A stretch of DNA of 64,000 bases, taken from the NCBI RefSeq assembly GCF_002192455.1, contig NZ_CP021744.1, positions 5,303,501 through 5,367,500 on the forward strand, given 5' to 3'. Origin of the DNA: Streptomyces albireticuli (GTDB lineage Bacteria > Actinomycetota > Actinomycetes > Streptomycetales > Streptomycetaceae). The translations under genes and the position numbers were made by a program. The notes under the pieces were generated by a model that saw nothing but the letters and a program-made list of their open reading frames with translations, searched no databases and was not told where the DNA came from. Below, one piece after another: positions 9,436 through 20,380 of this stretch; position 1 is the stretch's first letter; each line of letters opens with the position of its first letter.

Positions 9436-10347
9436 ATGACCACGATGTTGCAGGAGACCCGGATCCTCCCCGCGCCCGGGCCCGCCCTCGGCCCGCCCGA
9501 CGACCGCGCCCCGCGGACCGCGCCCGGCGCCGACGACGCGCGCCGCGGTGAGCTCGCCGCCTTCCTGCGCAGCCGCCGCGAGCGGGTCACCCCGGAGCAG
9601 GCCGGGCTGCCGCGCGGCCCCCGCCGCCGCACCCCTGGGCTGCGCCGCGAGGAGGTCGCCCACCTCGCCGCCGTCGGCGTCACCTGGTACACGTGGCTGG
9701 AGCAGGCGCGCGACATCAAGGTCTCGGCGCAGGTCCTGGACTCCATCGCCCGTGCCCTGATGCTCGACCGCAGCGAGCGCAGCCACCTCTTCGCCCTCGC
9801 GGAGACGGCCGACCCGATGCCGGACACGTCCTGCCTGGGCGTCTCGGCGGAGCTCCGGATGATGCTGGAGCGCCTGGAGCCCTTCCCCGCCTGCGTCCAG
9901 AACGCCCGCTACGACATCCGCGCCTACAACCGCGCGTACGGCCGGCTGATGTGCGACCTCGACTCCCTGCCGGTCGAGGAGCACAACTGCATGTGGCTCG
10001 CCTTCACCAACGCCCGGATCAGCGGCACGTTCGTGGACCGGGCGGAGGTGATCCAGACGATGGCCGCGAAGTTCCGGGCGTCCATGGCCGAGCACATCGC
10101 GGACCCGGCGTGGAACTGCCTGCTCAAGCGGCTCCTCGACGCCTCGCCGGAGTTCCGGGCGCTCTGGGCCCGCCATGAGGTGGCGCCGCCGACGGCGCGG
10201 CCCATCCGGGTGTTCCAGCACCCCCGGGCCGGGCTGCTGCGGCTCAACCACACGAGCCTGTGGCTGGGACCGCAGCTGGGGGCGCGGCTGGTGACCTTCA
10301 CGCCGGCGGACGAGGAGACGCGGGTGCGGCTGGAGGAGCTGCGGTAG
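9436..10347 (+). CDS. Helix-turn-helix regulator with MmyB-like ligand-binding domain
   Basis: 303 residues. An XRE-type helix-turn-helix (about residues 35-100, including RTPGLRREEVAHLAAVGVTWYTWLE split over two helices) is followed by an MmyB-like PAS-type ligand domain (NARYDIRAYNRAYGRLM... FQHPRAGLLRLNHTSLWL). ATG start with GGAGG directly upstream. Such proteins usually repress or activate a divergent gene, here the exporter. The fold is clear; the ligand is unknown. Confidence 0.9.
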   Translation: MTTMLQETRILPAPGPALGPPDDRAPRTAPGADDARRGELAAFLRSRRERVTPEQAGLPRGPRRRTPGLRREEVAHLAAVGVTWYTWLEQARDIKVSAQVLDSIARALMLDRSERSHLFALAETADPMPDTSCLGVSAELRMMLERLEPFPACVQNARYDIRAYNRAYGRLMCDLDSLPVEEHNCMWLAFTNARISGTFVDRAEVIQTMAAKFRASMAEHIADPAWNCLLKRLLDASPEFRALWARHEVAPPTARPIRVFQHPRAGLLRLNHTSLWLGPQLGARLVTFTPADEETRVRLEELR

Positions 10348-10383
10348 GCGGGCCGCCGCCGGGGGTGCCCCTCCGCCGGAAGG

Positions 10384-10854
10384 TCAGGGCCGCTCCGGCC
10401 CCGGGTCCACCAGGCGCGCCGCGATGCGGTCCAGCGCCGCCAGGTCCTCCTCCGGCAGCGCCAGCAGCGCCGACGGCGGTGCCCCCAGTATCCGTTCCGC
10501 CCGCTCCGCCGCCGCCCTGCCCGCCGCCGTCACCGAGACGATCTTCGAGCGCCGGTCCGCCGGGTTCGCCGTGCGCTCGACCAGGCCCCGCTCCGCGAGG
10601 TCGGCCACGACGAGCGTCGTGTACGGGCGGTCCGTCACCAGCTGGTCCGCGAGTTCGCGGAGGGTGACGGGGCCGCGGGCGATCCTGCGGAGCGCCTTGA
10701 CGCGGAAGAAGCTCATGCCGAGCGCCTCGACGACCTCCTTGCGGCGTTCGTTGCCGCCGAGGACGATCTGCCGGAGGTTGCCCCAGGCGCGCTCGGCGGC
10801 CGCGGACCGCTGGGGCGGGGGCGAGTGCGGGTGCGGGTGCGGGTGCGTGGTCAT
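10384..10854 (-). CDS. MarR-family transcriptional regulator
   Basis: 156 residues with a His/Pro-rich N-terminus and a winged helix (VTLRELADQLVTDRPYTTLVVADLAERGLVER, in two parts) ending in the wing DRRSK. Its ATG overlaps the TGA of the upstream DHA2 exporter gene (ATGA), so they are cotranscribed. The repressor is therefore made downstream of the pump it most likely controls, from a promoter carrying a MarR-like palindrome. Confidence 0.88.
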   Translation of the reverse strand: MTTHPHPHPHSPPPQRSAAAERAWGNLRQIVLGGNERRKEVVEALGMSFFRVKALRRIARGPVTLRELADQLVTDRPYTTLVVADLAERGLVERTANPADRRSKIVSVTAAGRAAAERAERILGAPPSALLALPEEDLAALDRIAARLVDPGPERP

Positions 10855-12295
10855 GGTGTCGTCACCGGGATCCTGGTCCGTTCGGGGTCGAGGCGGGCCG
10901 CCGTCCGCTCGGCCGTGCCGGCGGCCCAGCGGCCGGTGGTGAGGGTACCGAGCAGCAGGACGGCCGCGCCGCACCCCGTGATGATCCACCAGCCGGTGAG
11001 CTGGAGGCCGGCGGCGACCGCCGCGCCGATCACGGCGACCCCGAGCGAGCTGCCGACCTGCCGGCTGGTCGACGCCACCGCCGCGGCCACCCCGGCCCGG
11101 GAGCGCGGCATGCCGGAGACCGCCGTGTTCGTTATCGGCGCGTTGACCAGGCCGAAGCCGATACCGAAGAGCACATAGGCGGTGATCATCGTGAGGTCGG
11201 AGGAGCGCGCGTCGAAGCCCGCGAACATCACCCCGCTGGCGGTCATGGCCGCTCCGGCGAGCAGCAGCGACAGCCGGGGCCGCGGGAGCCCACCAGCCGG
11301 CCGGAGACCGGCGCGCAGACCATGCACATGGCGGCCATCGGCAGCATGTACAGGCCGGCGTCGAGCGCCGAGAGGCCGCGCTCGTTCTGGAGATAGAGGG
11401 TGTTGAGGAACAGGAACCCGCCGAGCGCCGCGAAGGCGCTGACCGCGATGACCGTGGCGCCGCTGAACGGGGCGCTGCGGAAGAAGCCGAGCTCGATCAG
11501 GGGCTCCGCGCGCCGCCGCTCGTAGACCAGCAGCCCGGCGAGCGAGCCGGCGGTGACGGCGAAGCAGCCCAGGATCGGCGCCGAGGTCCACCCCGCCTCG
11601 GCGCCCTCGATGATCCCGTACGTCACCGAGCCGAGCAGCGCGATCACCAGCAGCTGGCCGACCGGGTCCGCCCGGCGCGGCCTGGGGGCGCGTGACTCGG
11701 GGACGTAGCGGGCGGTCATCACCAGCGCCGCCAGGCCCAGCGGCAGGTTGATCCAGAAGATGGAGCGCCAGCCGACGGACTCCACGAGCACGCCGCCCAC
11801 GACCGGCCCGGCGGCCATGCTGATGCCGACGACACCGCCCCACACCCCGATCGCGCGGGCCCGCTCCCGGGGGTCCGTGAAGGTGTTGGTGATGATCGAC
11901 ATGGCGACGGGGTTGAGCATCGAGCCGCCCACGGCCTGGACCATCCGGAAGACGACCAGCCACCCCAGGCCCGGCGCCAGGCTGCACAGCAGCGAGCCGA
12001 GCGTGAACAGCACCAGCCCGGCCTGGAACACGCGTCTGCGGCCTATCCGGTCGGCGGTCGAGCCGGCCAGCATCAGCAGCGAGGCGAGGACGAGCGTGTA
12101 GGCGTCGATGGTCCACTGGAGGCCGGAGACCGAGGTGTGCAGCTCCCGCTGCATGGACGGCAGGGCGACGTTGAGGATCGTGTTGTCGAGGCTGACGATC
12201 AGCAGGCTGGTGCAGCAGATGCCCAGCACCAGCAGGCGCCGGCGGCGGGAGAGCCGCCCGGCGGGCGGTTCGAGCGGTACGGAGGGATCCGTCAT
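10851..12295 (-). pseudogene. DHA2-family MFS exporter, frameshifted
   Basis: Two reading frames together give one 14-helix exporter of about 481 residues. The N-terminal ~340 residues (LDNTILNVALPSMQRELHTS, motif A SLLMLAGSTADRIGRRRVFQ) run to PVSGRLVGSRGP, then meet an early stop. The rest (LSLLLAGAAMTASGVMF to the C-terminus) continues in the next frame. Adding one C to the CCCC run (plus-strand GGGG at 11276-11279) restores the frame exactly. It may be a true inactivating deletion or a homopolymer sequencing error. Coupled to the MarR gene; start ATG, weak Shine-Dalgarno. Confidence 0.85.
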
Positions 12296-12308
12296 GCGGC
12301 ACCACCAG

Positions 12309-12334
12309 AATTAGTTGTACGAGTCCAATTAATT
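12309..12334. promoter_or_regulatory. MarR-type palindromic operator
   Basis: AATTAGTTG, 8 bp, CAATTAATT: arms match at 8 of 9 positions, and the site is strikingly AT-rich. It lies 14 bp upstream of the frameshifted exporter's ATG and between it and the divergent dusB. Likely bound by the MarR protein of that operon. Confidence 0.65.
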
Positions 12335-12381
12335 TGAGCCTACAGCCGAAGGAGCCGGAGCGGTACGGGACAATGGGAGGC

Positions 12382-13533
12382 ATGACCAATGACGCCGGCT
12401 CGCCGTTCGCGCCGCTCTCCATCGGCCCGCACACCCTGTGGCCGCCGGTGGTGCTGGCCCCCATGGCGGGCATCACCAACGCGCCGTTCCGCACCCTGTG
12501 CAGGGAGTTCTCGGGCGGCAAGGGCATCTTCGTCAGCGAGATGATCACCACCCGGGCGCTCGTCGAGCGGGACGCCAAGACGATGCGGCTGATCCACTTC
12601 GACGCCTCGGAGAAGCCGCGCTCGATCCAGCTCTACGGCGTGGACCCGGAGACCGTCGGCCGGGCCGTCCGCATGATCGTGGACGAGGACCTGGCCGACC
12701 ACATCGACCTGAACTTCGGCTGCCCCGTGCCCAAGGTCACCCGCAAGGGCGGCGGCGCCGCGATGCCCTACAAGCGCAACCTCATGCGCGCGATCCTGCG
12801 CGAGGCGGTCGGCAACGCCGGCGCCCTGCCGGTCACCATGAAGATGCGCAAGGGCATCGACGACGACCACATGACCTACCTGGAGGCCGGCCGGATCGCC
12901 GTCGAGGAGGGCGTCACGGCCATCGCGCTGCACGGCCGGACGGCCGCCCAGCACTACGGCGGCACGGCCGACTGGGACTCCATCGCCCGGCTGAAGGAGT
13001 CCGTGCCGGAGATACCGGTGCTCGGGAACGGCGACATCTGGTCGGCGGAGGACGCCGTGCGGATGGTGCGCGAGACCGGCTGCGACGGCGTGGTCGTCGG
13101 CCGCGGCTGCCTGGGCCGGCCCTGGCTCTTCGGCGACCTGGTGGCCGCCTTCGAGCACGGCGGCGCGCCCACGGCGCCCACGTTCCGCGAGGTCGCCGCC
13201 GTGATGGTGCGCCACGCACGGCTGCTGGGGGAGTGGCTGGAGAGCGAGGAGCGCGGTGTCATCGACTTCCGCAAGCACGTCGCCTGGTACACCAAGGGCT
13301 TCTCGGTCGGCTCGGACATGCGGAAGAAGCTCGCGATCGCCTCATCCCTGGACGAACTGGACGCTCTTCTGAGCGAGCTCGATCTGGACCAGCCGTGGCC
13401 CGCCGGCGCGGACGGCCCGCGTGGCCGCACGTCCGGCCGTGACCGGGTGGTTCTCCCGGAGGGCTGGCTGGACGATCCGTACGCCTGTGTGGCCGTGAGC
13501 GCGGACGCCGAACTTGACACTTCGGGCGGCTGA
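12382..13533 (+). CDS. dusB: tRNA-dihydrouridine synthase B family protein
   Basis: A 383-residue FMN enzyme reducing uridines to dihydrouridine in tRNA D-loops. It shows the Dus opening LAPMAGITNAPFR, the catalytic-Cys motif NFGCPVPKVTRKGGGAAM (Cys in NFGCP), the FMN-phosphate site (NGDIWS, VVGRGCLGRPWLF) and the Dus C-terminal helical domain. The ATG has GGGAGG just upstream; an earlier in-frame ATG lacks one. The neighbour is a divergent drug exporter. Confidence 0.94.
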   Translation: MTNDAGSPFAPLSIGPHTLWPPVVLAPMAGITNAPFRTLCREFSGGKGIFVSEMITTRALVERDAKTMRLIHFDASEKPRSIQLYGVDPETVGRAVRMIVDEDLADHIDLNFGCPVPKVTRKGGGAAMPYKRNLMRAILREAVGNAGALPVTMKMRKGIDDDHMTYLEAGRIAVEEGVTAIALHGRTAAQHYGGTADWDSIARLKESVPEIPVLGNGDIWSAEDAVRMVRETGCDGVVVGRGCLGRPWLFGDLVAAFEHGGAPTAPTFREVAAVMVRHARLLGEWLESEERGVIDFRKHVAWYTKGFSVGSDMRKKLAIASSLDELDALLSELDLDQPWPAGADGPRGRTSGRDRVVLPEGWLDDPYACVAVSADAELDTSGG

Positions 13534-13550
13534 GAGCGCGTGATTCTCGC

Positions 13551-13640
13551 CACCCCTGATCAGGGGTGCGCTCAAATGAGCAGCTGAAGACGGCCTGCAT
13601 CTTCAGAAGGGTGGCACTGCGTGCCACCCTTCTTGCTTTC
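13551..13640 (+). ncRNA. Structured intergenic RNA candidate ending in an intrinsic terminator
   Basis: Four consecutive hairpins in 90 nt: the perfect 18-bp palindrome CACCCCTGATCAGGGGTG; GCTCA-AA-TGAGC (13570-13581); CTGAAGA-9 nt-TCTTCAG (13584-13606); and the terminator stem. The elements are packed almost without gaps. It starts 17 bp after the dusB stop, so it may be a processed 3' UTR or an independent small RNA. It does not match 6C RNA (no C6 loops) or any riboswitch I know. Structure is seen; expression is inferred. Confidence 0.4.
13606..13640 (+). terminator. Intrinsic terminator
   Basis: An 11-bp perfect stem GAAGGGTGGCA/TGCCACCCTTC with loop CTGCG and a T-rich tail (TTGCTTTCATTT). 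Unusually canonical for a high-GC genome. Confidence 0.85.
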
Positions 13641-13923
13641 ATTTCTTGGCGACACCTGATGACAGATGGTCGTTTTTGTCGACGGTGCGTGCTTGCGTGG
13701 GTGCTCTTTGTCATCCTGGCTTCAGATGTCGAAGAACGGGCTGAAGGCGCCTTTGCCGGAGCGTGACTTTCGATCTGACGGCAGACGGGTGGTTACAGCC
13801 CTATGACCGTGGAGTGGACCTCCTCAGAATCCTTCGATCTGGGTACGCTCCCCGCCGTCAGCCCGTTTGAGCACGCCCTCCCCCACCTGAGTACGGGGGG
13901 ACCCCAGTGAGGAGTCGAGTCCC

Positions 13924-16638
<2,715 letters not shown>

Positions 16639-16812
16639 TCCGGGCCGGCGGGCGGCCTGCGGGCCGTCTGCCGCGCGGGCTGTCTGCGGGTTGCCTGCCG
16701 CGCGGGCAGTCTGCTGACTGCGGGTTGCCTGCTGCCTGCGGGCCGTCTGCCGCCTGCGGCGGGAGCTCCCTGCGGTCGCGTCCTCAAACGCCGGACGGGC
16801 TGGATGTGCTGC

Positions 16813-16846
16813 GGGTCGGAGACCACCCGCGGGTGGTCTCCGACCC
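16813..16846. repeat. 34-bp perfect palindrome
   Basis: Arms GGGTCGGAGACCACCCG and complement with no spacer, flanked further out by ATGTGC/GCACAT. It lies 175 bp after ppdK and can form a very stable hairpin or cruciform; possible ppdK terminator. Confidence 0.75.
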
Positions 16847-17004
16847 GTCCGGCACATGAGGGCCGCGTGCCGCGCTCTGTCAGAGGCGCGGAGCCGACCC
16901 GTCCGGCTCGCGAGGACCCGCGTGGTCAGGGGCCCGTAGGGCGGGCCGCACGTGAGGGCCGGGCATCGGCCCCGTCAGGGGCGCGGGGAACTGCGCGACC
17001 AGCT

Positions 17005-17200
17005 CCCACCGGCCCGCGGTCGAGGAAGGACCGTGGGGACCGCGACCAGCCCCCACCGGCCCGCGGTCGAGGAAGGACCCGGGGGACCGCGACCAGGAAG
17101 GACCCCGGGGGAGCCGTGCATCGCCCCCGCCGGCCCGCGGCCGGGGAAGAGTCCGGGGGACCGCGATCGGTCCCCACCGGCCCGCGGCCGAGCAAGGGCG
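17005..17200. repeat. Degenerate ~48-bp tandem repeat, four units
   Basis: Units begin with CCCACCGGCCCGCGG at about 17005, 17052, 17124 and 17172 and continue CGAGGAAGGAC...GGGGACCGCGA. One unit is expanded by 24 bp. This motif is a common Streptomyces intergenic repeat in my experience; it is non-coding. Confidence 0.65.
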
Positions 17201-17277
17201 GCGTGTCGGGCGGTAACCGCCGCGTAATCCGTGGCGGGCCACGGGACACCGGGCCCCCGCCGGACGGCGACACGGCG

Positions 17278-17314
17278 GAGGGGCGGCGCCCGTGCGGGAG
17301 CGCCGCCCCTCTTT
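17278..17314 (+). terminator. Orphan terminator hairpin
   Basis: GAGGGGCGGCGC/GCGCCGCCCCTC with a 10-nt loop followed by TTT. No gene ends within 600 bp upstream, so either ppdK read-through or an unseen transcript ends here. Confidence 0.55.
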
Positions 17315-17332
17315 ACTCCCCCACCGGGAGTT

Positions 17333-17362
17333 GTTGCCGCCCGCATCGGCTCGGGCGGCAAC
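17333..17362. repeat. Inverted repeat GTTGCCGCCCG
   Basis: 11-bp arms around an 8-nt spacer, followed by GCATACTCAG, which reappears at 17517 just before the regulator gene. A regulatory role is possible but unproven. Confidence 0.45.
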
Positions 17363-17565
17363 TCGCATACTCAGCGGCCGCTTTTTCGCCCGCCACCCCC
17401 CACGGGAACGAGCGGAGGCGGCCCTGAGTGCGTGAATAGCATTTCGCTTCCGACATGTTCCGCGCGAGTCCTTTCAACTGTGGCCAAAAGGGCGTGGTAA
17501 CAGCTCGTATCGGTGTGCATACTCAGTGAGCGGGGGGTGGTTGCGATGTCTCATGTGGGGGTTTG

Positions 17566-18609
17566 GTGCTGCGCGTCCATTTCACGGGACTCGATCTGGC
17601 CCGGTTGCGCCTGGCCGGAGACCCGGACGCACTCTGGGAATCCGTATTGAGCCTGCACCGACTCCGGGACAAACAAGGCGAGTCGATCTTCGGCGATTGG
17701 CGGTCGGAAACCCGGGCTCGGTTGAATGGTGAAACGCGGCTTCTCGCGCCGCTGGTTCCCTCCCGCGGCTATTTTCCGGACTTCCTCACGCCGCCCGAAG
17801 GCGTACTCGGACTCGACTCGGGCATGCAGGCGCTGCGCGAGACGCCCCCGGAGCGGGTCCACCAGGAGCTCGGCCGGCTCTCCACCGTCCGCACGCTCCC
17901 GGCTTGGATACGATCCATGGCGGAGGGCGACCCGCGGGCCTTCGCCAAGCTGACCGGCGCGCTCCAGGCGTACCACGAGGCGGCCATCGCGCCCTACTGG
18001 TCCCACATCCAGGCCCAGATAGAGGCGGACCGCGCGGTGCGCGGCCGGGCCCTCCTCGACGGCGGCGCCGACGCCCTGCTGTCGTCCCTGCCGCCGATGA
18101 TGCGCTGGCGGGCACCGGTCCTGGAGGCCGACTACCCCGTCGACCGCGACATCCACCTCAACGGCCGGGGCCTGCTCCTCGTGCCCTCCTTCTTCTGCCG
18201 CCGCACGCCCGTCACCTACGTCAACCCCGACCTGGCCCCCGTGCTCGTCTACCCCGCCCGGCACATGGCGGAGTGCGCGCCCGCCGAGGTCGCCGCGCCC
18301 CGCTCGCTGGGCAAGCTGGTGGGCCACACCCGCTCGGCCGTCCTCGGCTCGATCGGCGGCGGCTGCACCACCAGCGAGCTCGCCCGCCGGGTCGGGGTGT
18401 CCGCCGCCTCCGCCAGCCAGCACGCCGGGGTGCTGCGGGAGGCCGGCCTGGTGCTGACCCTGCGCAACGGCAGCGCCGTGATGCACACCCTCACGCCCCT
18501 GGGCGCGGCGCTGCTGCGCGGCGGGCACCGCGGCCCGCAGGGCCGGCCCAGGGTGCAGCCGGTGGGTCAGTCGTCGATCCCCGAGCGCTCGACGCCCGCC
18601 ACGATGTAG
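17566..18609 (+). CDS. ArsR-type winged-helix regulator with DUF5937-like domain
   Basis: A 347-residue regulator typical of actinobacteria. A long N-terminal domain (LRVHFTGLDLARLRLA onward, DUF5937-like) of unknown ligand precedes a C-terminal ArsR winged helix (about residues 265-320, TTSELARRVGVSAASASQHA and VLREAGLV). I chose GTG with GGGGG 5-9 bp upstream; a TTG lies one codon earlier. The last 14 codons overlap the convergent ABC permease gene, an unusual 43-bp tail-to-tail overlap. Its target is unknown; the neighbouring sugar ABC operon is a candidate. Confidence 0.85.
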   Translation: MLRVHFTGLDLARLRLAGDPDALWESVLSLHRLRDKQGESIFGDWRSETRARLNGETRLLAPLVPSRGYFPDFLTPPEGVLGLDSGMQALRETPPERVHQELGRLSTVRTLPAWIRSMAEGDPRAFAKLTGALQAYHEAAIAPYWSHIQAQIEADRAVRGRALLDGGADALLSSLPPMMRWRAPVLEADYPVDRDIHLNGRGLLLVPSFFCRRTPVTYVNPDLAPVLVYPARHMAECAPAEVAAPRSLGKLVGHTRSAVLGSIGGGCTTSELARRVGVSAASASQHAGVLREAGLVLTLRNGSAVMHTLTPLGAALLRGGHRGPQGRPRVQPVGQSSIPERSTPATM

Positions 18610-19442
18610 CGCTGGAGCAGCAGGAACACCAGGAGCAGCGGGATGATCGAGGCGGTCGCCGCCACGAACAGCTCGTGGAGGTTGATCGTCTGCGCGGTGG
18701 TGAAGGTCGACAGGGCGACCTGCGCCGTCCACGAGCTCCGGCCCTGGCCGATGACCAGCGGCCACAGGAAGGAGTTCCAGGCGCCGATGAAGACGATGGT
18801 GCCGACCGCCGCGAACACCGGCCGGGAGTTGGGCACGACCACCCGCCAGTACGTGCGCCAGTAGCCGAGCCCGTCGACCTGGGCGGCGTCCTCCAGCTCG
18901 CGCGGGAAGCCCAGGAAGTACTGCCGGAAGACGAAGCACGCGAAGGCGCTGAACAGCGTCGGCACGATCAGCCCGCGCAGGGTCGACACCCAGCCCAGCG
19001 AGGAGACGAGCACGAAGGACGGCACGAAGGTGACGGCCGCCGGGACCATCAGGGTGCCCAGGACGGCGTAGAAGACGGCGTTCGCGTGCCGGTAGGGGAT
19101 CCGGGCCAGCCCGTACCCGGCGAGCGAGGCGAGCAGCAGGGTGCCGGCGGTCGTGGCCACCGCGATCAGCGAGGAGTTCAGCAGCGCGTGCGCCATGGGC
19201 ACGTCCGGGTCGGCGAACAGCTCCCGCACGTTCGACCAGTGGGGACGGCTCGGGAAGAACGTCCAGCCGGCGGAGGTGATCTCCTCCTCGGAGGCGAGGC
19301 CGTTGCGGACGAGGAGGTAGAAGGGGATCAGGAACAGCGCGGCCAGGGCGATCAGGAGCACCAGCCGCAGGGCCCGGCCCGCCCGTACGAGGGCGTCGTC
19401 GGCCGTCCTCACCGGGGCGGTCCGCTCGGTCTTCGCGGGCAT
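18567..19442 (-). CDS. Carbohydrate ABC transporter permease (MalG type)
   Basis: 291 residues, six helices, with the permease EAA loop FPRELEDAAQVDGLGYWRTYW contacting the ATPase. It forms the membrane channel with the permease encoded 3 bp upstream; the lipoprotein gene precedes both. No ATP-binding gene is present, so a shared MsiK-type ATPase probably energises it, as is usual in Streptomyces. The sugar is unknown. Confidence 0.9.
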   Translation of the reverse strand: MPAKTERTAPVRTADDALVRAGRALRLVLLIALAALFLIPFYLLVRNGLASEEEITSAGWTFFPSRPHWSNVRELFADPDVPMAHALLNSSLIAVATTAGTLLLASLAGYGLARIPYRHANAVFYAVLGTLMVPAAVTFVPSFVLVSSLGWVSTLRGLIVPTLFSAFACFVFRQYFLGFPRELEDAAQVDGLGYWRTYWRVVVPNSRPVFAAVGTIVFIGAWNSFLWPLVIGQGRSSWTAQVALSTFTTAQTINLHELFVAATASIIPLLLVFLLLQRYIVAGVERSGIDD

Positions 19443-19444
19443 CC

Positions 19445-20380
19445 TCACTCCTCCTTGCGGCCGAGGCCCGACACACGGGACTGCACGACGGTGACCACCG
19501 CGATGATCAGTGCCAGGATCACGGCGCCCGCGCTGCCCAGGCCCAGGTCCTGCCCCTGCCCGAGCGCGGTGTAGTAGAGGTAGACCAGCGGCGGCCGGGC
19601 GTAGGGCGGGTAGCCGCGGCTGTCCGACAGCAGGTTGTAGAACTCGTCGAACGCCTGGAAGGCGCCCACCACCAGCAGGAGCACCACGGCGACCGAGGTG
19701 GCCCGCAGCGCGGGGAAGGTGATGTGCCGGAACGTCTGCCAGCCGGGCCGGGCGCCGTCGAGCGCCGCCGCCTCGTACAGCCGCACCGGCACGCGCTGGA
19801 GCCCGGCCAGGAACAGCACCATGTAGAAGCCCGCCTGGAGCCACAGCCGCACGGTCACGATGACGAGCCAGTACCAGGGCGGATCCGTCGACGCCAGCCA
19901 GGCGACCGGCTCGGCGCCGAACCAGCCGAGGACGGTATTGGCCAGTCCGAAGCGCACGCCGTTGAAGACCGACAGCTTCCAGACCATCGCGGCGACGACG
20001 TAGGAGCAGGCGGACGGCAGGAAGAAGACGGAGCGGAAGAAGGCCTGGGCGAAGCGCAGCCGGTTCACGGCCAGGGCCAGGCCGAGGGAGAGGGCGTAGG
20101 TGGCGGGCACGATGAAGGCGGTGAAGACCGCGAAGGTCACCAGCGAGGAGCGGAAGGCCGGATCGCCCAGCATCGCGGTGTAGTTGTCGAGCCCGACGAA
20201 GTCGGTGGGGGAGACGGTGTTGTGGGCGTCGAAGAGGCTGAGGTACACACTCCAGGCCAGCGGTACGTACGTGAACAGGGCGAGCCCCGCTACGAACGGG
20301 CCGACGAAAGTCCAGAACCAGAGGGCACGGTTCCGCTCCCGGCCGCGTGGCCTCCGGCGGGTGCTCCCGGGCGCGCTCAT
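19445..20380 (-). CDS. Carbohydrate ABC transporter permease (MalF type)
   Basis: 311 residues. A basic N-terminus (STRRRPRGRERNR) leads into six helices, and the EAA loop reads LYEAAALDGARPGWQTF. Its ATG overlaps the stop of the binding-protein gene (ATGA) and its stop is 2 bp before the next start, so the three genes are one translationally coupled operon. Confidence 0.9.
   Translation of the reverse strand: MSAPGSTRRRPRGRERNRALWFWTFVGPFVAGLALFTYVPLAWSVYLSLFDAHNTVSPTDFVGLDNYTAMLGDPAFRSSLVTFAVFTAFIVPATYALSLGLALAVNRLRFAQAFFRSVFFLPSACSYVVAAMVWKLSVFNGVRFGLANTVLGWFGAEPVAWLASTDPPWYWLVIVTVRLWLQAGFYMVLFLAGLQRVPVRLYEAAALDGARPGWQTFRHITFPALRATSVAVVLLLVVGAFQAFDEFYNLLSDSRGYPPYARPPLVYLYYTALGQGQDLGLGSAGAVILALIIAVVTVVQSRVSGLGRKEE

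Larger units (their letters stand above)
16639..17565. other. Gene-free region of palindromes and repeats
   Basis: No reading frame here has protein-like composition. It contains degenerate GCGGGCCGTCTGCC-type repeats (16650-16770), a CCTCAAACGCCGGACGGGCTGGA module of the intergenic repeat family, a 34-bp palindrome, a ~48-bp tandem repeat, an orphan terminator and a GTTGCCGCCCG hairpin. The last ~150 bp is the promoter region of the DUF5937 regulator. Confidence 0.7.

Noticed and set aside
13551..13640. 6C RNA or a known riboswitch
   Set aside because: The hairpins lack C6 loops, and the element follows dusB and ends in a terminator well before ppdK; no aptamer consensus was recognised.
17005..17200. 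CRISPR array
   Set aside because: Units are contiguous and degenerate with no unique spacers of constant length, and no cas genes are present.
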